DNA of 64,000 bases from Oscillatoria nigro-viridis PCC 7112 (GCF_000317475.1 NC_019729.1:2122501-2186500), one strand, 5' to 3'; shown: positions 51,521 to 60,875, counted from the first letter of the stretch. The notes: a model not told the origin generated them from the letters alone. Translations and numbers: made by a program.

Positions 51521-52459
51521 CTAATTAAGCACTTTCATCGCTTCGACAAATTGCCGCGATATAAATGGCAAAATTTCTTCATTCTTGCTATTGTCTTTAC
51601 CCTCGGTAAATACAACCAACAAATACGGCCGCAAGCCAGATATTTCAATATAAGCAGCATCGTGACGCACTTGACTTGTCAGTCCCGCTTTTGACCACAA
51701 TTTTGCTGATTCTGGCAATCCGCCGCCTAAAAAACCCGTTACTTGATTTTCGGGATCTGCCTGTAATTCTGCTGGGTCTAAACTGCGTTTCATTAAACCC
51801 ATCATTTCTTGCGATGCTTTGGCAGAAACAGCTACGCCGCCGATTATACTGTGCAGCAAACGCGCCGCTGCATTTGTGGTCAGCATATTTCTATTTTCCA
51901 TTAATTCTCCCAGAACTGCTCGCTCGCGACCGTAGGGGCCGTCACACCAGGTTTTTTGATTGACGTTAATATTTTGTAATTCCGGCCAATCTAATGATTG
52001 AAAGTAACGGTTGACGATGTTTCGCTGCTGTTTCCAAGTTTCAAAGGGGCCTGGTGATAATTCTGGGCCGCTGGTGGTGCCGGTGAGCGCGTCTACTACT
52101 AAACTGGTGGCGTCGTTGCTGGAATCAACTATCATATCTCGGACGGCGCGTTCTAATTCTGGCGATGTTTTAATCATGCCTTTTTGCGCCCATTCCCAGA
52201 TGGCAACGAGGTAGAATAATTTGACGATGCTGGCGGGATAAATTCGTTCGGAAGCTCTGGCGCTAAAACCTCGCGGTTGATATTTCCAAAATTCTTCTGC
52301 ACTCAGCCCGCCACCTGTATTGACTCGCACCGGCGGATCGTAGACTATCCAGGTAATGGCTAGACGATCGCCACTTAATCCTGTAAATTCTGACAATGCG
52401 GAGTCTATAATGCTACTGCCGAGGGTTTCTAATTGTTCGTCTTTGTGAAAAAATGTCAT
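51521..52459 (-). CDS. Serine hydrolase of the class A beta-lactamase fold
   Basis: A 312-residue protein with the penicillin-interacting motifs: Ser77-x-x-Lys80 in YPASIVKLFYL, SSN-type motif in MIVDSSNDATSLVVD, and a KxG-type element in LWSKAGLTSQVRHD. No signal peptide is visible (MTFFHKDEQLETLGSS), so it is probably cytoplasmic or released otherwise. It may hydrolyse a peptidoglycan-related or ester substrate rather than beta-lactams. It is divergent from the NlpC/P60 gene, another cell-wall enzyme. Confidence 0.85.
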   Translation of the reverse strand: MTFFHKDEQLETLGSSIIDSALSEFTGLSGDRLAITWIVYDPPVRVNTGGGLSAEEFWKYQPRGFSARASERIYPASIVKLFYLVAIWEWAQKGMIKTSPELERAVRDMIVDSSNDATSLVVDALTGTTSGPELSPGPFETWKQQRNIVNRYFQSLDWPELQNINVNQKTWCDGPYGRERAVLGELMENRNMLTTNAAARLLHSIIGGVAVSAKASQEMMGLMKRSLDPAELQADPENQVTGFLGGGLPESAKLWSKAGLTSQVRHDAAYIEISGLRPYLLVVFTEGKDNSKNEEILPFISRQFVEAMKVLN

Positions 52460-52567
52460 GGTTAATGGCTGACGGTTAACGGTTAACGGCTAGCAGCTAA
52501 TGGCAATCTATCGTTAAATGCGAACAATAAATGCGAACAATTAACAGCAAACAATGAGCAATTAGCA

Positions 52568-53374
52568 ATGGCCAATTATCAATTATCTGATGTTGTGGAG
52601 TACCGGGCCCGATCGCACATAAATATTTACGATTCCCCCAAGTGCGATCGATTGGCAACTCAAGCAGCGCTGGGGCGACAGTTGCGCGTAGTTGACCCCC
52701 CCCAGCCCCCCCTTATTAAGGGGGGGATAAATGGCATAGACTCGGTGGTTCAGAGGGATACAACGGCTGTGATGGTGCGGCTGTGCGAAGATGATTATCC
52801 GGGATGGCTGGATATTCGAGATGTTGAGTTGCTCGATCCGACAGAAACCGTGTATCATCCTCTGGTGCTTTCTGAGGCCCAAATCCAGGAAAAATTACCA
52901 ATTGTAATTACTTTCGCTCGCGAGGCTATGAACCAATCCAATTATTATCTTTGGGGCGGTACTGTCGGGCCAAATTATGATTGTTCGGGCTTGATGCAAG
53001 CGGCTTTTGTGGCAGCGGGCATCTGGTTGCCGAGGGATGCTTATCAGCAGGAAGCTTTTACTAAACCTGTTAGTATCAGTGCTTTAGAACCGGGGGATTT
53101 AGTATTTTTTGGTACGCCGGAAAAAGCAACTCACGTAGGATTGTATCTCGGAGATAATCGCTACATTCACAGTTCGGGACAAGCACAAGGTCGCAACGGT
53201 ATCGGTATCGATGTTTTGTCGGAGAATGGAGATGAAGTCAGTCAAGCTTATTACCAGCAATTGCGGGGATATGGTAAAGTTGTGGCAAGTTATCAACCTA
53301 GGAATAGGGAATTGGGCATCGGGCATCGGGCATCGGGCATCGGGCATCGGGCATCGGGAATTGGTAATTGGTAA
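52568..53374 (+). CDS. NlpC/P60 cell-wall endopeptidase with repeat-derived inserts
   Basis: A 268-residue cysteine peptidase. The N-terminal SH3-like domain (EYRARSHINIYDSPKCDRLA) is interrupted by about 20 residues (DPPQPPLIKGG and following) encoded by a CCCCCCTTATTAAGGGGGG repeat. The NlpC/P60 domain has Cys139 in NYDCSGLMQAAF, His189 in THVGLYLGDNRYIHSSG and His201 after it, a full catalytic set. The C-terminus (GIGHRASGIGHRASGIGNW) comes from GGCATCGGGCATC repeats. It resembles cyanobacterial gamma-D-glutamyl-diamino-acid endopeptidases acting in peptidoglycan recycling. Confidence 0.92.
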   Translation: MANYQLSDVVEYRARSHINIYDSPKCDRLATQAALGRQLRVVDPPQPPLIKGGINGIDSVVQRDTTAVMVRLCEDDYPGWLDIRDVELLDPTETVYHPLVLSEAQIQEKLPIVITFAREAMNQSNYYLWGGTVGPNYDCSGLMQAAFVAAGIWLPRDAYQQEAFTKPVSISALEPGDLVFFGTPEKATHVGLYLGDNRYIHSSGQAQGRNGIGIDVLSENGDEVSQAYYQQLRGYGKVVASYQPRNRELGIGHRASGIGHRASGIGNW

Positions 53375-53460
53375 TTAAAACCAACAACTAAGAACAAACA
53401 TAGGACAACCAATAACTAATGACTAATGACTAATGACTAATGACTAATGACCGATGATTA
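53311..53460. repeat. GGGCATC and AATGACT tandem repeats
   Basis: GGCATCGGGCATC units start inside the 3' end of the NlpC/P60 gene. The spacer continues with AATGACT heptamers (five or more copies at 53405-53450). Confidence 0.82.
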
Positions 53461-53481
53461 CTAATGTTATCGAATAAATAA

Positions 53482-54486
53482 ATGGACGCTGCATTATTTT
53501 TGGAAAAATTGGCGAGACAGCAAGCTGAGGCTGAGGTTGTTCTCGACGTTTCGGTGGTGGTACCGGTGTATAATGAGGTGGAAAGTTTGCCTCATTTGAT
53601 TGAGGCGATCGCCTCTTCTATCCAACCATCTGGACTCAGCTATCAAATTATTTGTGTAGATGACGGTTCTAAGGACGGTTCTGGTGAACTTCTCCAGCAG
53701 TTAGCCAGCAGTCGCGATGACCTTTGTGCTGTAATTTTGCGCCGCAATTACGGGCAAACTGCTGCCATGTCCGCAGGTTTCGATCGCGCTCGCGGCCGTG
53801 CTATTGTTACCCTTGACGGCGATTTGCAAAATGACCCGGCTGATATTCCGCTATTGTTGGCAAAGTTAGATGAAGGCTACGATTTAGTTAGCGGCTGGCG
53901 GAAAAATAGGCAGGACAATACTATCAGTCGGTTGATTCCTTCTAAAATTGCGAACTGGTTAATTGGTCGCGTTACCGGCGTAAATTTGCACGACTACGGC
54001 TGTTCTTTGAAAGCTTATAGATCCGAGTTGGTAGCCGACTTGAATCTGTACGGGGAATTGCACCGCTTTTTGCCTGCTTTGGCGTTTATTGAAGGGGCGA
54101 GAATTGCAGAACTGCCTGTGCGACACCACGCCCGCCGTTTCGGTCAAAGTAAGTACGGAATTTGGCGGACTTTTCGGGTGTTGATGGATTTGTTAACTAT
54201 TTCTTTTATGAAAAAGTTCCTGACTCGACCGATGCACGTTTTTGGACTTTTGGGACTGAGTTCTATGACGTTGGGAACGGTTTTAGGAATTTATTTGACA
54301 GTCTTAAAATTGGGTTTTGGTGAAAGTATTGGGAACCGTCCTTTGCTGATTTTGGCTGTGGTTTTGCTGTTAACTGGGGTGCAGTTATTTTGTTTTGGTT
54401 TGCTGGCGGAAGTGATGATGCGGACTTATCACGAGTCGCAGGGAAAACCTATTTATCGGGTGCGCGAGGTGTTTGGTTCTAAATAA
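53482..54486 (+). CDS. Family 2 glycosyltransferase (dolichyl-phosphate-mannose-synthase-like)
   Basis: A 334-residue GT2 enzyme. VVPVYNEVESLPHLIEAI and CVDDGSKDGSGELLQQL form the nucleotide-sugar site, and TLDGDLQNDPADIPLLL is the DxD region. HDYGCSLKAYRSELVADL and RHHARRFGQSKYG follow, and two C-terminal membrane helices (LLGLSSMTLGTVLGIYL; LILAVVLLLTGVQLFCF) anchor it. This layout transfers sugars to polyprenyl phosphate. The substrate is unknown. Confidence 0.9.
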   Translation: MDAALFLEKLARQQAEAEVVLDVSVVVPVYNEVESLPHLIEAIASSIQPSGLSYQIICVDDGSKDGSGELLQQLASSRDDLCAVILRRNYGQTAAMSAGFDRARGRAIVTLDGDLQNDPADIPLLLAKLDEGYDLVSGWRKNRQDNTISRLIPSKIANWLIGRVTGVNLHDYGCSLKAYRSELVADLNLYGELHRFLPALAFIEGARIAELPVRHHARRFGQSKYGIWRTFRVLMDLLTISFMKKFLTRPMHVFGLLGLSSMTLGTVLGIYLTVLKLGFGESIGNRPLLILAVVLLLTGVQLFCFGLLAEVMMRTYHESQGKPIYRVREVFGSK

Positions 54487-54611
54487 GGGATCGATCCCAA
54501 TTATACTCGGTGGTAAAAAGAGGAAAAGTTTTGAGTTTTAAGTGATTTAACTTAAAACTCAAAACTACTTCCTAACTTCAATTCTCCCATCTAAAATCTA
54601 AAATCTAAAAT

Positions 54612-55784
54612 CTAAAATTGATTGACTTTTTGAGCTTGTCGGAGAGATTGAATAGTTGCGATCGCGTGTTCGGAAACTGCGTCTATTTCTGCTTCGGTAT
54701 TGAACCGGCCAATACCAAACCGAATTGAAGCATAAGCTAATTTGTCCGATCGCCCGATCGCTGCTAAAACATGAGATGGAGATATTTTCGCCGAAGTGCA
54801 AGCAGATCCCGAAGAAACTGCCGCCGCCGCTTGCAAACCCAACATCAACGCTTGACCGTCAACGCCGCCTACACTAATATTCAGATTCCCCGGCAATCTC
54901 TTCGTAGCGTGACCGTTGAGAAAAACATCACCCAATTCACTCAAGTTTTCCCACAAACGCTGCCGCAAATTAACAACTCGTTCTGTTTCCGACGGCATTT
55001 CTGCAATTGCCAATTCCACTGCTTTGGCAAACCCGACTATTTGCGGTGGGTAGAGAGTTCCCGATCGCATTCCCCGTTCGTGGCCTCCTCCGTGCATTTG
55101 CGGCGCTAGCTGCACTCTCGGTTTGTTGCGGCGCACGTACAGAGCACCGATGCCTTTTGGCCCGTAAATTTTGTGGGCTGTCAAGGACATTAGATCGATA
55201 TTCATCTCCTGTACGTCGAGGGGAATTTTGCCGATCGCCTGTGCCGCATCTGTGTGAAAAAGAATGTCATTTCCGCGACAAATTGCTGCAATTTCTGCGA
55301 TCGGCTGGATGACGCCAATTTCGTTGTTAGCCGTCATCACTGAAACTAAAATAGTCTCTGCCCGAATCGCTTTGATCAAATCGCCCATATCAATCAGCCC
55401 GTCGCTTTTCACGGGTAAAACAGTAATGTCAAACCCCAATTTTTGCAAATAGGTACAGGGGTCGAGAATTGCATTGTGTTCGGTTTTTACTGTGATAATG
55501 TGCTTTCCTTTACTGAAATAAGCTTCGGCGATGCCTTTGATCGCTAAGTTATTTGCTTCGCTGGCGCCGCTGGTAAAAACAATTTCTTCTGGGGAAGCGT
55601 TGATCGCTTCTGCTATGATTTGTCGTGACTGTTTTACCGCTGCTTCTGCTTCCCAGCCGTAGGCGTGGTTGATACTGGCTGCGTTGCCGAATTGTTCGGT
55701 GAAATAGGGCAGCATCGCATCAAGTACCCGTCGATCTACGGGGGTTGTGGCGTGGTTGTCGAGGTAGATAGGACGTGCGGACAT
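54612..55784 (-). CDS. Cysteine desulfurase (NifS/IscS type)
   Basis: A 390-residue PLP enzyme that takes sulfur from cysteine for Fe-S cluster and other sulfur cofactors. It starts IYLDNHATTPVDRRVLDAML. The PLP-binding Lys lies in LMSLTAHKIYGPKGIGALY, HTDAAQAIGKIPLDV stands in the cofactor site, and the persulfide Cys is in VSSGSACTSAKISPSHVL. The length is normal for the class I group. The spacer after its stop holds AAATCTA heptamers. Confidence 0.94.
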   Translation of the reverse strand: MSARPIYLDNHATTPVDRRVLDAMLPYFTEQFGNAASINHAYGWEAEAAVKQSRQIIAEAINASPEEIVFTSGASEANNLAIKGIAEAYFSKGKHIITVKTEHNAILDPCTYLQKLGFDITVLPVKSDGLIDMGDLIKAIRAETILVSVMTANNEIGVIQPIAEIAAICRGNDILFHTDAAQAIGKIPLDVQEMNIDLMSLTAHKIYGPKGIGALYVRRNKPRVQLAPQMHGGGHERGMRSGTLYPPQIVGFAKAVELAIAEMPSETERVVNLRQRLWENLSELGDVFLNGHATKRLPGNLNISVGGVDGQALMLGLQAAAAVSSGSACTSAKISPSHVLAAIGRSDKLAYASIRFGIGRFNTEAEIDAVSEHAIATIQSLRQAQKVNQF

Positions 55785-55880
55785 AGTGCTGTTTTGGTTG
55801 AAAAAAGTGTTAGGTTTATTGTAGACGAGCCCCTTGTTCTACTACAAAACTTTATAATTAACCAATATTTGTGAAGATTT

Positions 55881-56549
55881 ATGCGAGCTGACATTCAGGG
55901 ATTAGAAATTACTGTCGGTGAGCTCAAGCACCTCACAGGCGTCGGGCCCGATCGCGTATACCGGCCGCCGACAGCGACTAAGTTTGCCCGCGAAGCTTTG
56001 AAAACAGTCGGTTTAATTTTTTTGGTTCTCATCAGTTGTTGGCTGCTGGTTGCGATATTTCCTAGAGCTTATTTGTTGTGGTTCGCCCTGCACTTCGCTG
56101 CGATAGTTGGTTTAATCTTTGAGGATGCGTGGAAAATTCGGTGCAGTCGGCAAAACAAAGATTTAATCAATCTTTTTGATGATGTGGATCGCTATAATGG
56201 TATAATCGAAGCGCTTGCCATTAACGATCGGATAGAAGATGCTGGCAATGCGGGAGTCAAAATCGGCGATCGAGCAAAAGTTATTGCAGCCTTGCAGCTA
56301 ATCAGAGACGACTTAGTTAGAGCTTTGAAAACCGAGAGAATTCTCAGGGAAAACAAAAAATTTGTCGATACTAACTCCGAATTATTTGCCAATAATTTGA
56401 GAACTTTGAATGCCCTGCAAATTAGCGATAGATCGAGCCAGCCGGGACGATTGCTCAACGAAGCTTTGCAGGTAGCCGTGGGAGTTCAAGCAGAAATGAA
56501 AAAGTTGCAAGATCGAAACGCTGCTAATTTTAAAAAGGGCAAAAGTTAG
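55881..56549 (+). CDS. Membrane-anchored hypothetical protein
   Basis: A 222-residue protein. The N-terminal 48 residues are soluble, followed by a hydrophobic hairpin (about residues 49-85, TVGLIFLVLISCWLLVAIFP and LLWFALHFAAIVGLIFEDAW). The remaining 135 residues form an alpha-helical, partly coiled domain (LINLFDDVDRYNGIIEALAI, IAALQLIRDDLVRALKTERI). I know no function. It resembles cyanobacterial conserved membrane proteins of unknown role. Confidence 0.65.
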   Translation: MRADIQGLEITVGELKHLTGVGPDRVYRPPTATKFAREALKTVGLIFLVLISCWLLVAIFPRAYLLWFALHFAAIVGLIFEDAWKIRCSRQNKDLINLFDDVDRYNGIIEALAINDRIEDAGNAGVKIGDRAKVIAALQLIRDDLVRALKTERILRENKKFVDTNSELFANNLRTLNALQISDRSSQPGRLLNEALQVAVGVQAEMKKLQDRNAANFKKGKS

Positions 56550-56604
56550 TAGCGTCCACGGCTGCGTGCGCCTCTTACCCAGTAGCAATATGCAGCTTAC
56601 TGAA

Positions 56605-56631
56605 CCGCAACAGGCAGGATGCCTGTTCCAC
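56605..56631. repeat. AACAGGCAGGATGCCTGTT palindrome
   Basis: A single copy of the CAGGC-GATGCCTG family (see 5808), in the spacer upstream of the sugar-acid kinase gene. Confidence 0.75.
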
Positions 56632-56764
56632 TCGAACTCAAAGACATTTTTAAAATTATGAATTAGGAGAATTGTTGAAAAAATATCATAATTATTGTAA
56701 ATTTTTTCCTGTTACGTAACAGGTAAGGATATCTTGGAAAGGTGACGTTAACAACCAGGTCAGT

Positions 56765-58087
56765 ATGTCTTCTGTTAAACCCAAGATTATAGTTCTCGAC
56801 GACGATCCGACTGGTTCTCAAACCGTGCACAGTTGCTTGCTGCTGACACGTTGGGACGAAGACACCCTGCGTTTGGGGCTGCGGGACAAGTGTCCGATTT
56901 TCTTCATCCTGACAAATACTCGATCGCTAACTCCCGAAAAAGCAGCCTCCGTCACCCGCGAAGTGTGCCAAAATCTCAAAAGGGCGATCGCCAGCGAAGA
57001 AATCGAAGACTTCCTAATAGTTAGCCGTTCCGATTCTACCCTGCGCGGTCACTATCCCATCGAAACCGACGCGATCGCCGAAGAACTTGGCCCTTTCGAC
57101 GCCCATTTTCTAATTCCCGCCTTTTTTGAAGGAGGCAGAATTACCCGCCACAGCGTCCACTACCTAATAGTTAACAGCGTCCCGACACCAGTACACGAAA
57201 CCGAATTTGCCAAAGATTCAGTCTTCGGCTACAGTCACAGTTACCTGCCAGACTATGTAGAAGAAAAAACCAAAGGTCGCATCCGGGCTGATGCAGTCGA
57301 TCGCATTTTACTCGCAGACATTCGCTACGGAAGTTTAGATCGACTGATGGAGATGGAAGACAACCAATGTGCAGTTGTTGACGGTCAAAGCCAAGGCGAT
57401 TTAGACACATTTGCCAAACACATTCTCAATGCAGTCAGTCAAGGCAAAAAGTTTTTATTCCGCAGCGCAGCGAGTATTTTAACATCCTTAGCTGACCTCG
57501 GCCCGCAGCCAGTCGCAGCCGACGAAATGGCAAAATACGTGAGGGATGGCAAACCGGGTGCAGTAATAGTTGGTTCCCACGTTAAGAAAACTACTGAACA
57601 ATTGGAGCGCTTGTTAAAAGAACCCAATACAGTTAGCATTGAAATAGATGTATCTCACTTGTTAGAAGATTCACCCGAGTATCGCACCCAAATGCTCGAT
57701 GAAATTCTCGAAAAAGCCAGCACTGCTCATGCCGATGGTAAAACGCCTGTAATTTATACCAGCCGCCAGGAACTACAATTTGAAAATGCAGAAATTAGGT
57801 TAAAATTTGGAGAGGCTGTTTCTGCTTTATTGATGGATATTGTGCGGGGACTGCCTGCCGCGATCGGGTTTTTGATTAGCAAGGGCGGCATTACTTCTAA
57901 TGATGTTTTGAGTACAGGTTTGTCGCTGAAAAGTGTCAGGCAAATCGGTCAAATTATCGCAGGTTGTTCGGTGGTGAAAACCGAGGCCGACCATCCTCTG
58001 TTTCCCAATTTACCAGTGGTTTTGTTTCCGGGAAATGTGGGGGATAGCCATGCTTTGGCTACGGTTTACAAGCGGCTTAGCAAGTAA
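56765..58087 (+). CDS. Four-carbon acid sugar kinase family protein (DUF1537)
   Basis: A 440-residue protein matching the DUF1537 (OtnK-like) kinases, which phosphorylate four-carbon sugar acids. The N-terminal domain has IIVLDDDPTGSQTVHSCLLL, LTNTRSLTPEKA and VSRSDSTLRGHYPIETDAI. The C-terminal nucleotide-binding domain has KPGAVIVGSHVKKTTEQL and LISKGGITSNDVLSTGL, with VLFPGNVGD at the end. The substrate in cyanobacteria is not established. The gene appears alone and ends shortly before a GGGGTT hairpin. Confidence 0.88.
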   Translation: MSSVKPKIIVLDDDPTGSQTVHSCLLLTRWDEDTLRLGLRDKCPIFFILTNTRSLTPEKAASVTREVCQNLKRAIASEEIEDFLIVSRSDSTLRGHYPIETDAIAEELGPFDAHFLIPAFFEGGRITRHSVHYLIVNSVPTPVHETEFAKDSVFGYSHSYLPDYVEEKTKGRIRADAVDRILLADIRYGSLDRLMEMEDNQCAVVDGQSQGDLDTFAKHILNAVSQGKKFLFRSAASILTSLADLGPQPVAADEMAKYVRDGKPGAVIVGSHVKKTTEQLERLLKEPNTVSIEIDVSHLLEDSPEYRTQMLDEILEKASTAHADGKTPVIYTSRQELQFENAEIRLKFGEAVSALLMDIVRGLPAAIGFLISKGGITSNDVLSTGLSLKSVRQIGQIIAGCSVVKTEADHPLFPNLPVVLFPGNVGDSHALATVYKRLSK

Positions 58088-58119
58088 CCAGCAGACTAAG
58101 CTCAAAAAACAGAACACCC

Positions 58120-58152
58120 AGAACCCCGACTTCTCTAAGAAGTCGGGGTTCT
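58120..58152. repeat. GAACCCCGACTTCTCTAAGAAGTCGGGGTTC hairpin
   Basis: AGAACCCCGACTTCT and AGAAGTCGGGGTTCT form a 15-bp perfect stem with a three-base loop 30 bases after the kinase stop. It lacks a T tract. It may act as a bidirectional terminator or be a dispersed repeat, common in this genus. Confidence 0.65.
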
Positions 58153-58169
58153 AACATCGATACCAAGCT

Positions 58170-58334
58170 GGAGGCTTCTATTATTTTTATGACCTCAAGC
58201 CCGGTACATATCATCTTGGACTTAGATACCTCATTGGCGCACAAAGAGCAACTAACATCAAAGAACAGGTATTAGAAAAAGTCTGGACAGGTTGGATAGC
58301 GATGCCTTTTGTGGACTTACACTTAGTAAATTGA
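58170..58334 (+). pseudogene. C-terminal fragment of the tandem secreted-protein family
   Basis: The frame reads GGFYYFYDLKPGTYHLGLRY, continues to VWTGWIAMPFVDLHLVN and stops at 58332-58334. This matches the last 55 or so residues of the three intact paralogues (GGFRYFDELKPGKYQIRIGY ... TPFVEFNLVE). It has no start, and its left edge lies directly beside the GGGGTT hairpin, so it is a truncated fourth copy. Confidence 0.75.
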
Positions 58335-58444
58335 TGAACATACGAAACTTTATTGATAAATTATTATATATTGTAGTGTAAGATACTTTTTTTTGCAGGC
58401 GATAGAAGTTTAGTATTTTTAATTGTAGCATCATAAAAATATCA

Positions 58445-58467
58445 CGTAAAAAATTAGTATTTTTACG
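58445..58467. promoter_or_regulatory. Leader palindrome, copy 1
   Basis: CGTAAAAA (58445) and TTTTTACG (to 58467) are perfect inverted copies around a 7-base centre, 48 bases before the start of paralogue 1. The same element is found at 59882 and 61078 at nearly the same distance from the other two starts. It could be an operator or a leader hairpin. Confidence 0.6.
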
Positions 58468-58514
58468 GTTAAAACATTTATGTATTTGTGCTAATACATA
58501 TAGTCAAGTAGTTG

Positions 58515-59735
58515 ATGAGTCACTTTGTGAAAGCAAAGCTAATTGATGCGATGAAGCATTTTGCCTTGTTTTTATTGGCTTTAATTCTTTCGGGTGTAAT
58601 GGTACTGAGCCATGCGTCCGCAGGAGCGACAACGCCCTCTGACATAGGAATAACGAGGGTGACGGAGTTGAAATCCGTAGATTTACCGGACAGCAAGACT
58701 GTTGAAGGGGAAGGCATTTCTATGAATATCTCAGTACCGTACTTTATTTTACCCATACCGGAAAAGAAGCTGGATCTCAGTAGCCCTTTATCTTTTGGAG
58801 TTAGCATTGCCAACAATACACAAAATTTCATTCGAGCTGACAACGACACATTGATTCCAGAACTTGTAGGGCAAGATGGTCGATCGCTGCCACTACAAAA
58901 AGCTAGAGATAGACAGTCAAATACGAGAAGTTTGTGCGGATTAGTGGAGCCAGGAACAAGAAAATTATTCCGTTCAGGTGTACTTACATGGAATAATAAT
59001 AAGCTTCAACTCAAAGGTGATGCCGGGCTTGGCTACTTCTGGTATTTTGACGAACTCAAGCCCGGAGAATATCAGCTTCGGTTCATTTATGACAGTCCTG
59101 GTGGAAAAGTTTCATGCTATGACGTAGAAACGCAAAAGCCGATGACAGTAAAAGGACTTAGAAGAGGTCAGGGAGCTACGAACTTCATACCGATTCGCGT
59201 AGTTCAACCTGTATCCATTAACAGCAATACAGTTGAAGTAGATGGCATTCGCTTTGAAATTTTTATGCCAGAGCGTGTCTTTATAATCCCCTCAAATAAG
59301 CCCAATGCTACAACTCCTGTAAAACTCGCTCTTCGGATTACCAATAAAACGGCAACTTCGTTTCGTTTCCAACAGTTAAATACAACGTTACAGATTCTAG
59401 AGCAAGGTGGTAAAAAACTGCGTTTGAAAGGACGCGGGGGAGGGAATTTGCTGGCAGGATACAACTGTCCGTTAGTCGAGCCAGGAGAGAGTGTTACTTT
59501 CAGTCTAGATGCCAAACTCTTCTGGGAAAATAACTTGCTTTTACTTGGACGCTCTGAACGCTCTGGTGGCTTCAGGTATTTTGATGAGCTGAAGCCAGGT
59601 AAATATCAGATAAGAATTGGGTACAGCCCTGGAGTTCCAGAAGTAAGCTGCACTCAAAATTTCTCCGGAGATACGTGGAAGGGCTTGGGAGCGACGCCTT
59701 TTGTAGAGTTTAACTTAGTAGAGATTGAGCCTTAA
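58515..59735 (+). CDS. Tandem secreted two-domain protein, paralogue 1
   Basis: A 406-residue exported protein starting at ATG 58515 (MSHFVKAKLIDAMKHFALFL). The signal peptide runs to about residue 36 (cut after HASAG or so). Two copies of one beta-rich domain follow. Domain 1 begins VEGEGISMNISVPYFI and has LSFGVSIANNTQNFIRADND, CGLVEPGTRKLF and FDELKPGEYQLRFIY. Domain 2 has VEVDGIRFEIFMPERVF, VKLALRITNKTATSFRFQQL, CPLVEPGESVTFSLDAKLFW, FDELKPGKYQIRIGY and GLGATPFVEFNLVE. Each domain likely forms an Ig-like sandwich with one disulfide-capable Cys pair. I do not recognise a named family. Confidence 0.75.
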   Translation: MSHFVKAKLIDAMKHFALFLLALILSGVMVLSHASAGATTPSDIGITRVTELKSVDLPDSKTVEGEGISMNISVPYFILPIPEKKLDLSSPLSFGVSIANNTQNFIRADNDTLIPELVGQDGRSLPLQKARDRQSNTRSLCGLVEPGTRKLFRSGVLTWNNNKLQLKGDAGLGYFWYFDELKPGEYQLRFIYDSPGGKVSCYDVETQKPMTVKGLRRGQGATNFIPIRVVQPVSINSNTVEVDGIRFEIFMPERVFIIPSNKPNATTPVKLALRITNKTATSFRFQQLNTTLQILEQGGKKLRLKGRGGGNLLAGYNCPLVEPGESVTFSLDAKLFWENNLLLLGRSERSGGFRYFDELKPGKYQIRIGYSPGVPEVSCTQNFSGDTWKGLGATPFVEFNLVEIEP

Positions 59736-59881
59736 CGACTTCAGCGGAAGCATAAACAGGTTTAATAATTGTTATTGATTAAGTCGAACGATCGGAACGC
59801 ATTATCAGTAAATATGCGGTTGTAAAATTAATATGAGAGTGCAACTTAGTGGTTTTAATGCAGGTGGGAGGGAAAATATAA

Positions 59882-59904
59882 CGCAAAAATTCAGTATTTT
59901 TACG
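59882..59904. promoter_or_regulatory. Leader palindrome, copy 2
   Basis: CGCAAAAATTCAGTATTTTTACG is the same inverted repeat with one mismatch, 47 bases before the start of paralogue 2. The flanking CTTAAAACATTAA and AATATATAGCCAAGTAGTTG are shared with the other leaders. Confidence 0.55.
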
Positions 59905-59951
59905 CTTAAAACATTAATCGATTAGTTCTAATATATATAGCCAAGTAGTTG

Positions 59952-60875
59952 ATGATTCACTTTAAAAAAGCAAAGCCGATAGATGTGATGAAGCACTTTT
60001 TTCTTTTTTTATTTGTTTTAATCTTTTCGGGATTAGTGGCATTGAGTAATGTGCCTAGAGAAGTTCTTGCGATCGAAGAGGTGGAAAGTGAGAGGGGATA
60101 TAACTTGACATCTGTAGAAGCGACTAACAAGAATGCAGTTGAAATTGATGGCATCCGCTTTGAAAGCATAATGCCAGAGCCTGTATTGACCCTCCCCAAA
60201 AAACAACCTGACACGAATGGTGTAATCGCGCTCGGCCATGTACCCAGATTGTTAGCTGGGGCTGTTGATTCGGAACTGGGGAGGGCAACTGAATTGACAT
60301 CCTTTGAATCAACACATAGCAATATCGATAGCAATGCAGTTGAAAGAAATGGTATTCGGTTGGAAATTTTAGTACCAGACCGGGTGTGGCGCATACCTGA
60401 AAATCAGCCAAATGCTACTACTCCTGTTCGGATCGGTTTTCAACTTACAAACAATACACCTTACCCGATTCGCTTTCCTCCACTCGATCCCCTTCTGATA
60501 TTTCCATTAGAAATAGTGGATGCTGATGGCAATTTATTACGGCGTTCTGGGGGTAGAGGTATGCTTCGCAAATCTCCGCAACTGGCTTGTCCTTTAGTTC
60601 AACCAGGAGAAAGTCTAACCTTTTTCTTGAAAGCCGAACTTTTTTGGCAGAGCAATCAGCTTCTATTTGGAGGCAATGATGGATTGGGTGGCGGATGGAC
60701 TTTTGATATTAGGCCTGGTAACTATCAACTTAGATTGAGATACGTCAATTCTAGACCAGTATTATTCTGTGATGAACCCCAGATATATGAATACAAATTA
60801 ACACGAGGGATTTGGACGGGTCAGATAGTAACACCCTTTGTGAAGTTCCGCGTCGTTCAGTCTGAATCTAAATAG
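59952..60875 (+). CDS. Tandem secreted protein, paralogue 2 (shortened domain 1)
   Basis: A 307-residue exported protein from ATG 59952 (MIHFKKAKPIDVMKHFFLFL) with the same signal peptide type. Domain 1 is reduced to its first strands (VEIDGIRFESIMPEPVLTLP) and then broken off. Domain 2 is complete: VERNGIRLEILVPDRVWRIP, VRIGFQLTNNTPYPIRFPPL, CPLVQPGESLTFFLKAELFW, FDIRPGNYQLRLRY and GQIVTPFVKFRVVQ. The sequence is more diverged than that of paralogues 1 and 3, so it is probably an older member, not a recent copy. Function unknown. Confidence 0.72.
   Translation: MIHFKKAKPIDVMKHFFLFLFVLIFSGLVALSNVPREVLAIEEVESERGYNLTSVEATNKNAVEIDGIRFESIMPEPVLTLPKKQPDTNGVIALGHVPRLLAGAVDSELGRATELTSFESTHSNIDSNAVERNGIRLEILVPDRVWRIPENQPNATTPVRIGFQLTNNTPYPIRFPPLDPLLIFPLEIVDADGNLLRRSGGRGMLRKSPQLACPLVQPGESLTFFLKAELFWQSNQLLFGGNDGLGGGWTFDIRPGNYQLRLRYVNSRPVLFCDEPQIYEYKLTRGIWTGQIVTPFVKFRVVQSESK

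Noticed and set aside
58120..58152. GGGGTT hairpin as a definite terminator
   Set aside because: The stem is perfect, but no T tract follows on either strand and the same hairpin type is a common dispersed repeat; listed as a repeat only.
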